Source of the DNA: Pseudomonadota bacterium
GTDB taxonomy: Bacteria; Pseudomonadota; Gammaproteobacteria; CALCKW01
DNA length: 64,000 bases
NCBI GenBank assembly: GCA_039196715.1
Contig: JBCCUP010000020.1
Coordinates: forward strand, 1 to 64,000
Reading direction: 5' to 3'
Part shown: positions 52,308 through 61,034 of the stretch, one piece after another
How the letters are laid out: every line of letters starts with the position of its first letter
Position numbering within the stretch: position 1 is the stretch's first letter
Made by a program: the position numbers and the translations under genes
The notes under the pieces: generated by a model
The model's input: the letters and a program-made list of their open reading frames with translations, nothing else
The model's database searches: none
What the model was told of the DNA's origin: nothing

Positions 52308-52380
52308 GGGCTGGGTCCTTGGGCGAATCCCGCGCTGGCATGGCGGTGTGTGCGCTACCTCGCGGCTTCAGTGCCAAAGC

Positions 52381-52437
52381 TTGACAGAGCCCGGTGCGGT
52401 TCACAATATAATGCACTTAGGGTGACAATAGTGAACC
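52381..52437 (+). promoter_or_regulatory. promoter and dyad operator of the tctBA-phospho-lyase operon
   Basis: A perfect TTGACA (52381-52386) and a perfect TATAAT (52407-52412) are separated by 20 bp, longer than optimal, which suggests an activated promoter. Overlapping the -10 are GGTTCAC (52398-52404) and GTGAACC (52431-52437), a perfect 7-bp inverted repeat with a 26-bp gap. The IclR gene at the operon's end is the candidate binder. Confidence 0.6.
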
Positions 52438-52549
52438 TGCCGGTGTTGCACAATGGCCCACCACGTGGGGTGCGCGAGGCGCAGCACGGGTGTCTGTGGC
52501 ACGATGCGCCGGTGCCCTACGCTGCGGCAACGCCGACCCGGGAGGGGCG

Positions 52550-53089
52550 ATGATCAAAGCACGCACGCTGCAAGACCTCTTCAGACGCTATCGCCGGCCA
52601 GGCGACCTGGTGTTTGGCTTGGCGTTTCTCGTCTTTGCCGTCTTCATCGTCTACTCGCTGCCCACCGAGGCCACGTTGTCCGGCCGCGGCAGCCTGTTTG
52701 CAAAACCGGCCTTCTATGTGCACGTGGCGGCCTACGCGATGCTGTTGTTTGCGGTGCTCCACGTGTTCAGCAGCCTGGTGTCCGAGGCACTCGAAGGCCG
52801 CTGGCGCGAGGTCTGGCTCTGGCTGCGCTCGATCGAATACGCCGTGTGGTTTCTCGCCTACGTTGTCATCGCGCCGGTGCTGGGTTACTTGCTTGCGACC
52901 CTGGTGTTCACGCTGAGCCTGACGGTCCGGCTCGGCTACCGCTCCCGCAGGGCACTGGCGCTGACCGCGTTCTTCTCGGTGTGTGTCGTGGTGGTGTTCA
53001 AGAGCTTTTTGCAGGTCAAGGTGCCCGGCGGGCAGCTCTACGAATACCTGCCATCGGCGCTGCGCACCCTCATGCTCACCTACTTCTGA
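52550..53089 (+). CDS. tctB: TctB-family tripartite tricarboxylate transporter small subunit
   Basis: This 179-residue protein has four hydrophobic segments (LVFGLAFLVFAVFIVYSL, FYVHVAAYAMLLFAVLHVF, LAYVVIAPVLGYLLATLVFTLSL and ALTAFFSVCVVVVF), the TctB topology. TctB and TctA form the membrane part of a TTT transporter, which needs a periplasmic TctC receptor; no tctC gene is in this window. GGAGGGG precedes the ATG at 52550. It is followed by tctA after 9 bp. Confidence 0.85.
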   Translation: MIKARTLQDLFRRYRRPGDLVFGLAFLVFAVFIVYSLPTEATLSGRGSLFAKPAFYVHVAAYAMLLFAVLHVFSSLVSEALEGRWREVWLWLRSIEYAVWFLAYVVIAPVLGYLLATLVFTLSLTVRLGYRSRRALALTAFFSVCVVVVFKSFLQVKVPGGQLYEYLPSALRTLMLTYF

Positions 53090-53098
53090 GGCCGATCG

Positions 53099-54622
53099 AT
53101 GGACGCGTTGCTCTCGGGGATCGAACTGCTTCTGCGCTGGGATGTGGCGCTGGCGCTGGTGGTCGGTTCGGTCGGTGGGGTCATCATTGGCGCGATCCCG
53201 GGTGTCGGCGCGGCTGTCGCCATCGCCATCCTGCTGCCCGCAACCTTCTCGATGGACCCCATCGTCGGTTTGACTCTGTTGCTCGGCATCTACGGTTCGT
53301 CGATGTACGGCGGGGCCATCCCTGCCATTCTCATCAACACGCCCGGCACTGCAGTCAACGCCCTGACCACCTACGACGGTTACCCGATGACCCGGCGCGG
53401 CGAGGCGCGGCGCGCGCTGTCGCTCGCTTATTCCGCGTCGTTTTGGGGGGGCTTGTTCGGCATTTCCTGTCTGATGTTTCTGTCGCCGCTGCTCGCGCTG
53501 GTGGCCCCGCACTTCGGCAGTCGCGAAATTTTCCTCGCCGCCCTGCTCGGGATCGTGCTGGTGGTGCTCGCGCACCGCGGGCAGGTCTTTGCCGCCGGCA
53601 TGCTGGCGGCCTTTGGCATGCTGCTCAACACGGTCGGCTTGAACCCCGTCACCTACCAGAAACAGATGACCTTCGGGCAGTCCTGGTTGACCGGCGGCTT
53701 CGACCTGATCGTCGTCGTGCTCGGCCTGTTTGCGCTGAGTCAGGCTTTCCTGTTGTTGGTCGAGGACGATCAGACGCCCAAGCCGCAACGCGTCGAAGGC
53801 AGCTTGTTCAGCGGGCTGAAGGACATCTGGTTGTTTCGGCGCATCGCCACCGTGGGCTCGAGTTTCGGCGTCATGATGGGGATGATCCCTGGCGTCGGCG
53901 AGTTCACCTCGCAATTCCTCTCCTACACCTATGCACGGCGCACCTCGAAGACCCCCGAGGCCTTCGGCGACGGCGCGCCGGAGGGGTTGGTCGCCTCCGA
54001 GGCCGCCAACAACTCGGTGCCACCGGCTGCCTTGATTCCCTTGCTCGCGCTTGGCATTCCAGGGGAGGCGCTGACCGCGATGATGTTGTCGGTCTTCTAC
54101 GTGCACAACGTCATCCCGGGGCCACAGCTGTTTGAGACTCAGCTCGATTTCGTCTACGCGCTCTACGTGTCGCTGATGATCCTGAACGTGATCGTCGTGC
54201 TCTTTCTGCTCTCGGCCACCAACCTCCTGACCAAGATCATCCAGATCCCGACCCGTTACCTCGGCATGATGATCCTGACGCTCGCGTTCATCGGGGTCTA
54301 CTCGATACGCAACTCGGTGATCGATTGCATGGTGGCGTCGAGTTTCGGCTTTCTCGGCCTGATTCTCCGCCGGCTCAACCTGCCAACCGTGCCGATCGTT
54401 CTCGGCATGGTGCTCGGTGGGATCATGGAAGCCAAGCTGCGCACGGCGATGATGCGGGTCAGTTCGCCGCTCGATTTCGTCAACCGCCCGATCGCCGCCC
54501 TGCTCTTTCTGGCGATCGTCTACGTCCTGGTGATGCACGTGGTGACGCTGCGGCGTGAGCACCGGCAGCGGCTGGCCAAGGCCGATCAGGACACCGACAT
54601 CCACGACACCCAGTTCAGGTGA
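53099..54622 (+). CDS. tctA: TctA-family transporter large subunit
   Basis: This 507-residue protein has about twelve membrane segments and the TctA signatures GGVIIGAIPGVGAAVAIAILLPATF, YGSSMYGGAIPAILINTPGTAVNALTTYDGYPM and GMIPGVGEFTSQFLSYTYARR..., with PPAALIPLLALGIPGEALTAMML. TctA is the substrate-translocating subunit of TTT transporters, which take up carboxylates and some amino acids. Its stop overlaps the aldehyde dehydrogenase start by 4 bp, so uptake and catabolism are coupled. Confidence 0.93.
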   Translation: MDALLSGIELLLRWDVALALVVGSVGGVIIGAIPGVGAAVAIAILLPATFSMDPIVGLTLLLGIYGSSMYGGAIPAILINTPGTAVNALTTYDGYPMTRRGEARRALSLAYSASFWGGLFGISCLMFLSPLLALVAPHFGSREIFLAALLGIVLVVLAHRGQVFAAGMLAAFGMLLNTVGLNPVTYQKQMTFGQSWLTGGFDLIVVVLGLFALSQAFLLLVEDDQTPKPQRVEGSLFSGLKDIWLFRRIATVGSSFGVMMGMIPGVGEFTSQFLSYTYARRTSKTPEAFGDGAPEGLVASEAANNSVPPAALIPLLALGIPGEALTAMMLSVFYVHNVIPGPQLFETQLDFVYALYVSLMILNVIVVLFLLSATNLLTKIIQIPTRYLGMMILTLAFIGVYSIRNSVIDCMVASSFGFLGLILRRLNLPTVPIVLGMVLGGIMEAKLRTAMMRVSSPLDFVNRPIAALLFLAIVYVLVMHVVTLRREHRQRLAKADQDTDIHDTQFR

Positions 54623-56112
54623 ACGCAGTGAAGCAAACCGACATCGACGCCTTGCGTGTCGAACCCGTGGCCCCGCGCGGGCTCTTGATCGACGGCCAGA
54701 TCGGGCCCAGCCAGGACGGTGGCGTGCACGAGGTGCTATCGCCGATCGACGGTCGCGTTCTGACGACCACCGCAGCAGGCACCGCCGGGGACGCGGCGCG
54801 GGCCGTTGCCGCCGCGCGGGCGGCCTTCGACGACGGCCGTTGGCGCAACCTGCCGCCGGCGGCCCGCAAGCGGATCATGCTGCGTTGGGCCGATCTGATC
54901 GAGGCCGAGGCGCTCGCCCTGACCGTGCTCGGAGTGCGCGACAACGGCACCGAGATCGGCATGGCGATCAAGGCCGAGGCCGGTTCGGCGGTGGCGACGC
55001 TGCGCTACTACGCCGAGGCAATCGACAAGCTGTACGGTGAGATCGCGCCGACCGATCCGGCTTTTCTCGGCCTGGTCCACCGCGAGCCTGTCGGCGTGGT
55101 CGCCGCCATCATCCCGTGGAATTTCCCGCTGATGATCGGTGCCTGGAAGCTCGGCCCGGCCTTGGCCGCCGGCAACTCGGTGGTGCTGAAACCCGCCGAG
55201 ACCGCGTCGCTGAGCGTGTTGCGCCTCGCGGAACTGGCACTGGAGGCCGGCGTGCCCCCGGGTGTGTTGAACGTGGTCACCGGTACGGGCGAAGTGGTGG
55301 GCGACACGCTGGCGCGCTCGATGGACGTCGACGTTGTGGTGTTCACCGGCTCGGGCGCCACGGGCCGTCGGCTGCTCACCGCGGCGGCTGAAAGCAACCT
55401 CAAGCGCTGTTACCTCGAACTCGGCGGCAAGTCGGCCAACGTGGTGTTCAACGACGCACGTGATCTCGATGACGCGGCACGCGTCAGCGCCGCCGGGATC
55501 TTTCGAAACGCCGGGCAGGTCTGCGTGGCCGGTTCCCGGCTGCTGGTGCAACGCGACATCCACGACGACTTTGTCGCTGCGCTTGGCGCGGCGAGCGCGG
55601 CCATGACCGTGGGCGACCCGCTCGACCTCGGCAGCCAGATCGGCGCGATCAACAACGCCGCCCAGCTCGAGCAAAACCTCGCGCGCGTCGAGACCGCCGT
55701 GCACGAGGGGGGCACGCTCTACCAGGGCGGTGACCGCTTGCACGCGGCGTCCGGCGGCTACTACATGGCACCGACCATCCTCACGGACGTCGCCGAGCAC
55801 CACAGTGTCGCCCAGCAGGAGGTGTTTGGCCCGGTGCTCGCCGTGACGCCGTTCGATACCGAGGACGAGGCAATTGCACTGGCCAACAGCACGGTTTACG
55901 GCCTGGCTGGTGGCGTCTGGACCGCCGACCTCGGGCGCGCCCACCGCCTGGTGCGCGCGATGAAAACCGGTGTGGTCCACGTCAACACATACGGTGGGCC
56001 CGACGTGACGGTGCCGCTGGGGGGCGTCAAGCAGTCGGGCAACGGACACGACAAGTCACTGCACGCCTTCGACAAGTTCGTCGACCTCAAGACCGCGTGG
56101 ATCAAACTGTGA
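54619..56112 (+). CDS. NAD(P)-dependent aldehyde dehydrogenase
   Basis: This is a 497-residue protein with the class 1/2-like ALDH motifs: VVAAIIPWNFPLMIGAWKLGPALAAGNSVVLKPAE, VFTGSGATGR, LELGGKSANVVF (Glu267) and FRNAGQVCVAGS (Cys302 nucleophile). It is closest in style to gamma-glutamyl-gamma-aminobutyraldehyde or betaine aldehyde dehydrogenases, and a general amino-aldehyde substrate fits. In the operon it would oxidise the aldehyde released by the phospho-lyase. The GTG at 54619 overlaps the tctA stop; a second GTG at 54628 is possible. Confidence 0.92.
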   Translation: MNAVKQTDIDALRVEPVAPRGLLIDGQIGPSQDGGVHEVLSPIDGRVLTTTAAGTAGDAARAVAAARAAFDDGRWRNLPPAARKRIMLRWADLIEAEALALTVLGVRDNGTEIGMAIKAEAGSAVATLRYYAEAIDKLYGEIAPTDPAFLGLVHREPVGVVAAIIPWNFPLMIGAWKLGPALAAGNSVVLKPAETASLSVLRLAELALEAGVPPGVLNVVTGTGEVVGDTLARSMDVDVVVFTGSGATGRRLLTAAAESNLKRCYLELGGKSANVVFNDARDLDDAARVSAAGIFRNAGQVCVAGSRLLVQRDIHDDFVAALGAASAAMTVGDPLDLGSQIGAINNAAQLEQNLARVETAVHEGGTLYQGGDRLHAASGGYYMAPTILTDVAEHHSVAQQEVFGPVLAVTPFDTEDEAIALANSTVYGLAGGVWTADLGRAHRLVRAMKTGVVHVNTYGGPDVTVPLGGVKQSGNGHDKSLHAFDKFVDLKTAWIKL

Positions 56113-57407
56113 CACGCGACACCGCTGCGCTGCTCGCCGACCGTGCACGGCTGCTCGGCCCGCGGGTCAGCACCTTCTACGACAATCCGGTGCACCTCGT
56201 GCGCGGCGAGGGCGTGTGGGTATGGGATGCCGACGGACGCCGCTACCTCGATTGCTACAACAACGTGCCGCACGTCGGCCACTGCCACCCGGCGGTGGTC
56301 GAGGCCATCGCGCGGCAGGCGGCGACGTTGAACACCCACACGCGCTACCTGCACGACGGCATCCTGCGCTACGTCGAGAAACTCACCGCCACCTTTGATG
56401 CGCGTCTCGGCACCGCGATCCTGACCTGCACCGGCTCGGAGGCCAACGACATCGCCCTGCGTATGGCCGAGTCGGTCAACGGCAAGCGCGGCGTCATTGC
56501 GACCGACCACACCTACCACGGCAACACGACCGCGGTGGCGCAACTCTCAATGACCAACCGACCCGAGACCGGGGTGGGTGACCACGTCGCCCACGTGCCT
56601 GCGCCGGACAGCTACCGGCCGCTCGGCGGCGAGGCGGGCCCGGCCCACGCGGCGGCCTTTGCGGCCGCGGTGAAACAGCAGATCGACGCACTCAACGCAA
56701 CCGAGCACGGGTTTTCGGCGCTGATCGTCTGCCCGTACTTCTGCAACGAGGGCTTTCCGGATCTGTGCGACGGCTTCCTCGCACCGGCGGTCGAACACGT
56801 GCACGAGGCGGGTGGTCTCGTGATCGCCGACGAGGTCCAACCGGGCTTCGGCCGCCTCGGCAGCCACTTCTGGGGTCACCAGAAAGCCGGCATCGCACCC
56901 GACATCGTGACCCTCGGCAAACCGATGGGCAACGGACACCCGGTGGCCGGTGTGGTCACCACGATCGACACCATGACCGCGTTTCGCGAGTCCGTTCGGT
57001 ACTTCAACACCTTTGGCGGCAACCCCGTGTCCTGCGCCGCCGCTGAGGCGGTGCTCGACGTGCTCGAGGCGGAGGGTCTGGTGGCGCAAGCGCACGAGGT
57101 GGGCAACTACGCGCGGGCGGGGTTGCGGGCGCTGGCCGACACGCATGCCTGCATCGGCGACGTGCGCGGCGCCGGCCTCTTCTTCGGCGCCGAGATGGTG
57201 TTGGACAGGTCCGCGAAGACCCCGGCGACCGCGTTCACCGACCGCGTCGCCAACGCCATGCGACAGGAGGGCGTGCTGCTCAACAAACTGGGGATCCACT
57301 ACAACACGCTCAAGATCCGGCCGAACTTGCAGTTCACACGCGCCGACGCAGACGTGCTGCTCGACACCCTCGACCGGGTGCTATCGGCTGTCGAGCTGCG
57401 CCCGTGA
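56109..57407 (+). CDS. class III PLP enzyme, probable phospho-lyase (AGXT2L/ETNPPL type)
   Basis: This 432-residue PLP protein has Lys271 in VTLGKPMGNGHP and Asp241 in ADEVQPGFGR. It matches, by memory, human ethanolamine-phosphate phospho-lyase through DCYNNVPHVGHCHPAVVEAI, LNTHTRYLHDGILRYVEKL, HFWGHQKAG..PDIVTLGKPMGNGHPVAGVVTT, YFNTFGGNPVSCAAAEAVLD and a KTPATAF stretch. Those enzymes remove phosphate and ammonia from O-phosphoethanolamine or 5-phosphohydroxylysine to give an aldehyde. A plain aminotransferase is the alternative. The GTG at 56109 overlaps the dehydrogenase stop (GTGA); another GTG at 56097 exists. Confidence 0.87.
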   Translation: MTRDTAALLADRARLLGPRVSTFYDNPVHLVRGEGVWVWDADGRRYLDCYNNVPHVGHCHPAVVEAIARQAATLNTHTRYLHDGILRYVEKLTATFDARLGTAILTCTGSEANDIALRMAESVNGKRGVIATDHTYHGNTTAVAQLSMTNRPETGVGDHVAHVPAPDSYRPLGGEAGPAHAAAFAAAVKQQIDALNATEHGFSALIVCPYFCNEGFPDLCDGFLAPAVEHVHEAGGLVIADEVQPGFGRLGSHFWGHQKAGIAPDIVTLGKPMGNGHPVAGVVTTIDTMTAFRESVRYFNTFGGNPVSCAAAEAVLDVLEAEGLVAQAHEVGNYARAGLRALADTHACIGDVRGAGLFFGAEMVLDRSAKTPATAFTDRVANAMRQEGVLLNKLGIHYNTLKIRPNLQFTRADADVLLDTLDRVLSAVELRP

Positions 57408-58348
57408 GCCTCGACACCGCGCACCGCGCGTTGACACAGTGGCCGCTGTCCGTCGCCGACCTGCGGCTGTTCGCGCAGCGGGAAAACGCGGTTTTCAGAG
57501 TACGGACAGACACCGGCACGTGTTTCGCGTTGCGCGTGCACCGCCAGGGCTACCAACGCACGGCGGCGTTGGCGTCGGAACTCCACTGGATGCAACACCT
57601 GCACGGCGCAGGCTTGCCCGTTCCGGTCCCGGTGCCGAGCGACGACGGACGCCTGCTGCGGCACCAGGACGGGTTCGCCGTGGACGTGCTGACCTGGCTC
57701 GACGGAGAGCCGCTCGGTCAAAGCGGCACACCGCTCGCCCACGCGGACCGAGAGGGGTGCTTCTTCCGCCTCGGACAGACGCTCGCCCGCGTGCACGCGG
57801 CGTCGGACGCGTGGGCCTTGCCGGGTGGCTTCGAACGCAGCGCCTGGGACCTCGACGGGCTGATCGGCGACGCGCCGCTCTGGGGGCCCTACCTCGACAG
57901 CCCGGCGCTCACCGCTGCGCAACGCGGCACGCTTGCCCGGGTGCGAGACGCCCTGCGGGCGGCGTTGGACGGATCGACGCTCGACTACGGGCTGATCCAC
58001 GCCGACGCGGTGCCCGAGAACGTGTTGCTCACACCCGACGGCGTGGCGCTGATCGACTTTGACGACAGCGGCTTCGGCTACCGTCTGTTCGATGTCGCGA
58101 CCGCCCTGCTCAAACACCGGGCCGAACCGGACTACCCGCGGCTGGAGGCCGCGTTGATCGCGGGTTACCGCGCGCTGCGTCCGATCGACACCGCGCACCT
58201 GGCGGCGTTCAGCGTGATGCGCGCGCAGACGTACATCGGCTGGATCCGGGCGCGCATCGACGAACCGGGTGCAGCCGTGCGCCAGCAACGCGTCATTGAC
58301 ACCGCGCTGTCGCTCGCGGTCGACTACCTCGAGCGCGCGCCCGCATGA
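57404..58348 (+). CDS. aminoglycoside-phosphotransferase-fold small-molecule kinase
   Basis: This 314-residue protein has the APH/HSK2 kinase layout: an N-terminal lobe with FRVRTDTGTCFALRVHRQGY, then GLIHADAVPENVLL (base Asp201, Asn206) and LIDFDDSGFGYRLFD (metal Asp219). The fold includes hydroxylysine kinase, choline/ethanolamine kinases and homoserine kinase II. It overlaps the phospho-lyase gene by 4 bp, and in mammals the same two families form the hydroxylysine pathway. It probably phosphorylates the hydroxyl of an imported amino alcohol to supply the lyase. Confidence 0.85.
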   Translation: MSLDTAHRALTQWPLSVADLRLFAQRENAVFRVRTDTGTCFALRVHRQGYQRTAALASELHWMQHLHGAGLPVPVPVPSDDGRLLRHQDGFAVDVLTWLDGEPLGQSGTPLAHADREGCFFRLGQTLARVHAASDAWALPGGFERSAWDLDGLIGDAPLWGPYLDSPALTAAQRGTLARVRDALRAALDGSTLDYGLIHADAVPENVLLTPDGVALIDFDDSGFGYRLFDVATALLKHRAEPDYPRLEAALIAGYRALRPIDTAHLAAFSVMRAQTYIGWIRARIDEPGAAVRQQRVIDTALSLAVDYLERAPA

Positions 58349-59109
58349 AAACCGTCGACAAGGCCATGACCGTGCTGGCCCAATTCACCACCGAGCGCAC
58401 CGAAGTCGGACTGACGGAGCTCGCACGCCTCGCGGACCTCGACAAAGCGGCAACGCGACGCTTGCTGGTTGCACTGATCAAGCACGGGTACGTCGAGCAG
58501 TCGACCGTGACGCGCGGCTACCGTCTCGGCCCGGGCTTTCTCGCGCTCGCACGCGTGCGCGAGGCCACTGTGCCACTCAAGCGCGCCGCGCAGGAGACGA
58601 CCGACTGGTTGACCCGGACCGTCGACGAGACCGCGCACATCAGCGTGCCGCTGCCGGATCACATGGCAACCCTCGCGTACACCCTGCCGAGCCGGGGCAA
58701 CATCATCAACATCGTGCCGTCGCAGCCCCTGCCGTTTCACGCGACAGCGTCGGGCATCGCCTACCTTGCGGCCTGCGATGCCGCTCGCCTCGAGGCGGCC
58801 TTGCGCACCCGACGCGCACGGATCACACCGCACACGCCGACATCCAAGGCGGCGACGCGCGCTGCCGTCGACGCCGCGACGTCGCACGGGTATGCGCATT
58901 GCCAGAGCACCTTCGAGTTGGGCGTGTCGAGCTTTGCAATGGCCTTCTTTACCGGCGACACCGCACCGGCGGGCACGGTGTCCGTTGCGTTGCCCGAGCA
59001 GCGGTTGGACGGGCCACGTCGCAAGCTGCTGTTGGCCGCCTTGCGCGACGCGGTCGAGCGCATCGAATGCGCGCTGACCGGTCAGCGACCGTCGGTGTCC
59101 CGTGCCTGA
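58345..59109 (+). CDS. IclR-family transcriptional regulator
   Basis: This 254-residue protein has a winged HTH (about 1-60: KAMTVLAQFTTERTEVGLTELARLADLDKAATRRLLVALIKHGYV) and an effector domain (about 75-245: HISVPLPDHMATLAYTLPSRGNII..., PFHATASGIAYLAAC). It overlaps the kinase stop by 4 bp (ATGA) and the next gene by 8 bp, so it is embedded in the operon it likely controls. The dyad near 52398-52437 is its candidate operator. Confidence 0.92.
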   Translation: MKTVDKAMTVLAQFTTERTEVGLTELARLADLDKAATRRLLVALIKHGYVEQSTVTRGYRLGPGFLALARVREATVPLKRAAQETTDWLTRTVDETAHISVPLPDHMATLAYTLPSRGNIINIVPSQPLPFHATASGIAYLAACDAARLEAALRTRRARITPHTPTSKAATRAAVDAATSHGYAHCQSTFELGVSSFAMAFFTGDTAPAGTVSVALPEQRLDGPRRKLLLAALRDAVERIECALTGQRPSVSRA

Positions 59110-60814
59110 GTTGCGGTTTTGGTCACTGGTGACCGCCCTCGTTGCGCTCATGCCGCTGTGCGTGCACGCCGCCGGGCCAGTGCAGGTGTTGTACAACGCC
59201 AGCGTCTACACCGCCGATGCCGAACAGCGGGTTGTGGAGGCGATCGCCTTTGACGCGGACGGCGTCATCCGCGCGGTCGGCGACAGCGACTCGTTGCGCG
59301 CCCGTTACGGTGGCGGCATCGACCTCGACGGCGCCACCGTGTTGCCGGGTTTTCACGATGTGCACCTGCACGCCGTCGAGGCCGGGGTCAACAGCGTGTT
59401 CTGCCCCGTGTCCCAGTTTGGAAGTGGCTCGCGTTACCGCACAGAGCTACGACGGTGCGCAGCCGACTGGGCGGCGGACGATTGGGTCATCGCCGCGGGT
59501 GTCAACATGGCGGCCTTGCTTCGGACGGTATCCGACCCGCGCGCGTTGGCGGATGCCGTGGTCGCCGACAAGCCACTGTTGGTGATTGATGACCTCGGCC
59601 ACGGTGCCTGGGCCAACTCGCGCGCGCTCGCGGCCGTGGGCTTCGACCGCATCACGGGCTCGCCGCCCGGCGGTCTGGTGCTGCGCGATGCGCGCGGGCA
59701 GCCCAACGGCGTGGTGCTCGAGTCTGCGGCGCAAACGCTGATTGACGCGGCGCTGCCGCAGGCTGAGTGGCTCGACACAACCACCGAGCTGTTTGCCGAC
59801 GCGCTGGCCGAGCTCGCACGCCACGGCATCACCTCCGTCAGCGACGCCGGCGGCTACTGGCCACGTGGCCACCACCGCGTGTGGCAACGCACCGAGGCGG
59901 CCGGAGGTCTGACCGTGCGGGCGAGCAACGCGCTCTACCTTTACCCGGATCGTGACCCGGACGCCCAGATTGCCCGCCTCAAGCAGCTCAAGACGGCCGG
60001 TGAGTCAGGCTTGCACCGCTTCGACCAGGTGAAGATCTACGTCGACGGTATCCTCTCGCAAACCACCGGACGCGTGGCCTCGCCCTATGCAGTCGACCTC
60101 GGGCTGTCGTTGCCGGGCGCGTCGGGCTTTGACTACTTTGACACGGCCGTGTTGCGGCGTTACGTGCGCGACTTGTCAGCGCTGGGGTTCAGCCTGCATT
60201 TTCACGCGACGGGCGAACTTGGCGTGCGCGCCGCGCTCGACGCCATCGCGGCGGCTGCAGACGGGTCGGCCCCGCACCGTGTGACCCACGTCTACCGGGT
60301 GCACCCGGCAGACCGTGACCGGTTTGCCGAGCTCGGCGTGTTTGCCGACTTCCAGATCGCGCCGAGCGCGCAATCGGGCAGCTACCAACGCTACATCGCG
60401 TCCCTGCTCGGCGTGCGGGCACCCGACCTCATGCCGCTGACTGCGTTGCACCGTGCCAAGGCGCCGATCACCCTCAGCAGCGACTGGGACGCCGACGTGC
60501 TCTCGCCGCTGGTCAAGCTCGCCACCGTGCTCGAGCAGCACCCGTCGCTGTCGCGCGCGGACGTGCTCGACATGATGACAATCAACGGGGCCAAGTTACT
60601 CCGCCAGGCCGACAAGACCGGCTCCCTTGAAGTCGGGAAGAGGGCGGACATCGCGATCATCGACGGCGATCTGCTGGACGCACAGCCACGCGACATCGCC
60701 GCGTTGGGCATCGTCGCGACCCTGTTGAGTGGCCGGGCGGTGTACCTCCGCGAGCCCGCGTGGCCACTTGACGACGCCGACAGCTGGCATCCCCGCGTTC
60801 AGATCGGCAATTGA
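59102..60814 (+). CDS. exported amidohydrolase (YtcJ-like, amidohydrolase_3)
   Basis: This is a 570-residue protein. A signal peptide (1-23, WSLVTALVALMPLCVHA) is followed by the amidohydrolase barrel: TVLPGFHDVHLHAVEAG (metal HxH), FSLHFHATGELGVRAALDAI, HRVTHVYRVHP and ITLSSDWDADVLSPL, ending MMTINGAKLLRQADKTGSLEVGKRADIAIID. It is predicted to hydrolyse an amide or related bond in the periplasm, and could release the amino alcohol that the pathway imports; this is inference. The GTG start at 59102 overlaps the IclR stop by 8 bp, which supports cotranscription. Confidence 0.88.
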   Translation: MPELRFWSLVTALVALMPLCVHAAGPVQVLYNASVYTADAEQRVVEAIAFDADGVIRAVGDSDSLRARYGGGIDLDGATVLPGFHDVHLHAVEAGVNSVFCPVSQFGSGSRYRTELRRCAADWAADDWVIAAGVNMAALLRTVSDPRALADAVVADKPLLVIDDLGHGAWANSRALAAVGFDRITGSPPGGLVLRDARGQPNGVVLESAAQTLIDAALPQAEWLDTTTELFADALAELARHGITSVSDAGGYWPRGHHRVWQRTEAAGGLTVRASNALYLYPDRDPDAQIARLKQLKTAGESGLHRFDQVKIYVDGILSQTTGRVASPYAVDLGLSLPGASGFDYFDTAVLRRYVRDLSALGFSLHFHATGELGVRAALDAIAAAADGSAPHRVTHVYRVHPADRDRFAELGVFADFQIAPSAQSGSYQRYIASLLGVRAPDLMPLTALHRAKAPITLSSDWDADVLSPLVKLATVLEQHPSLSRADVLDMMTINGAKLLRQADKTGSLEVGKRADIAIIDGDLLDAQPRDIAALGIVATLLSGRAVYLREPAWPLDDADSWHPRVQIGN

Positions 60815-60987
60815 ATGGCACCGTCCTGGCCGATCGGCTCTGCACGGCGCTTGCCGCTGCAGGACAACCCGGTGGGCGACGACCGGGGCCGCTTGCCCAC
60901 AGGCCCGGTACGGCCCGCACCGGGTGCGGTGTCCGACACGGCACTCCAGCCTCTTCGCCAAACGCCACACGGTTGATGCGGTTCAAT

Positions 60988-60999
60988 GTTACCGGTAAC
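60988..60999. promoter_or_regulatory. perfect palindrome GTTACCGGTAAC (LacI-family operator-like)
   Basis: This 12-bp perfect palindrome with central CG is the type recognised by GntR/IdnR-like LacI-family repressors (consensus of the form ATGTTACCGGTAACAT). It lies 36 bp before the ATG of the monooxygenase-like gene. No LacI gene is in the window, so the regulator would be elsewhere. Confidence 0.5.
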
Positions 61000-61034
61000 C
61001 TTTCGGGCGTTGTCTCACCGACCAGGGCCGCCAC

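Noticed and set aside
52517-54604. A 695-codon minus-strand open frame
   Set aside because: It is antisense to tctB and tctA; the composition is extremely rich in His, Gln and Arg, typical of shadow frames.
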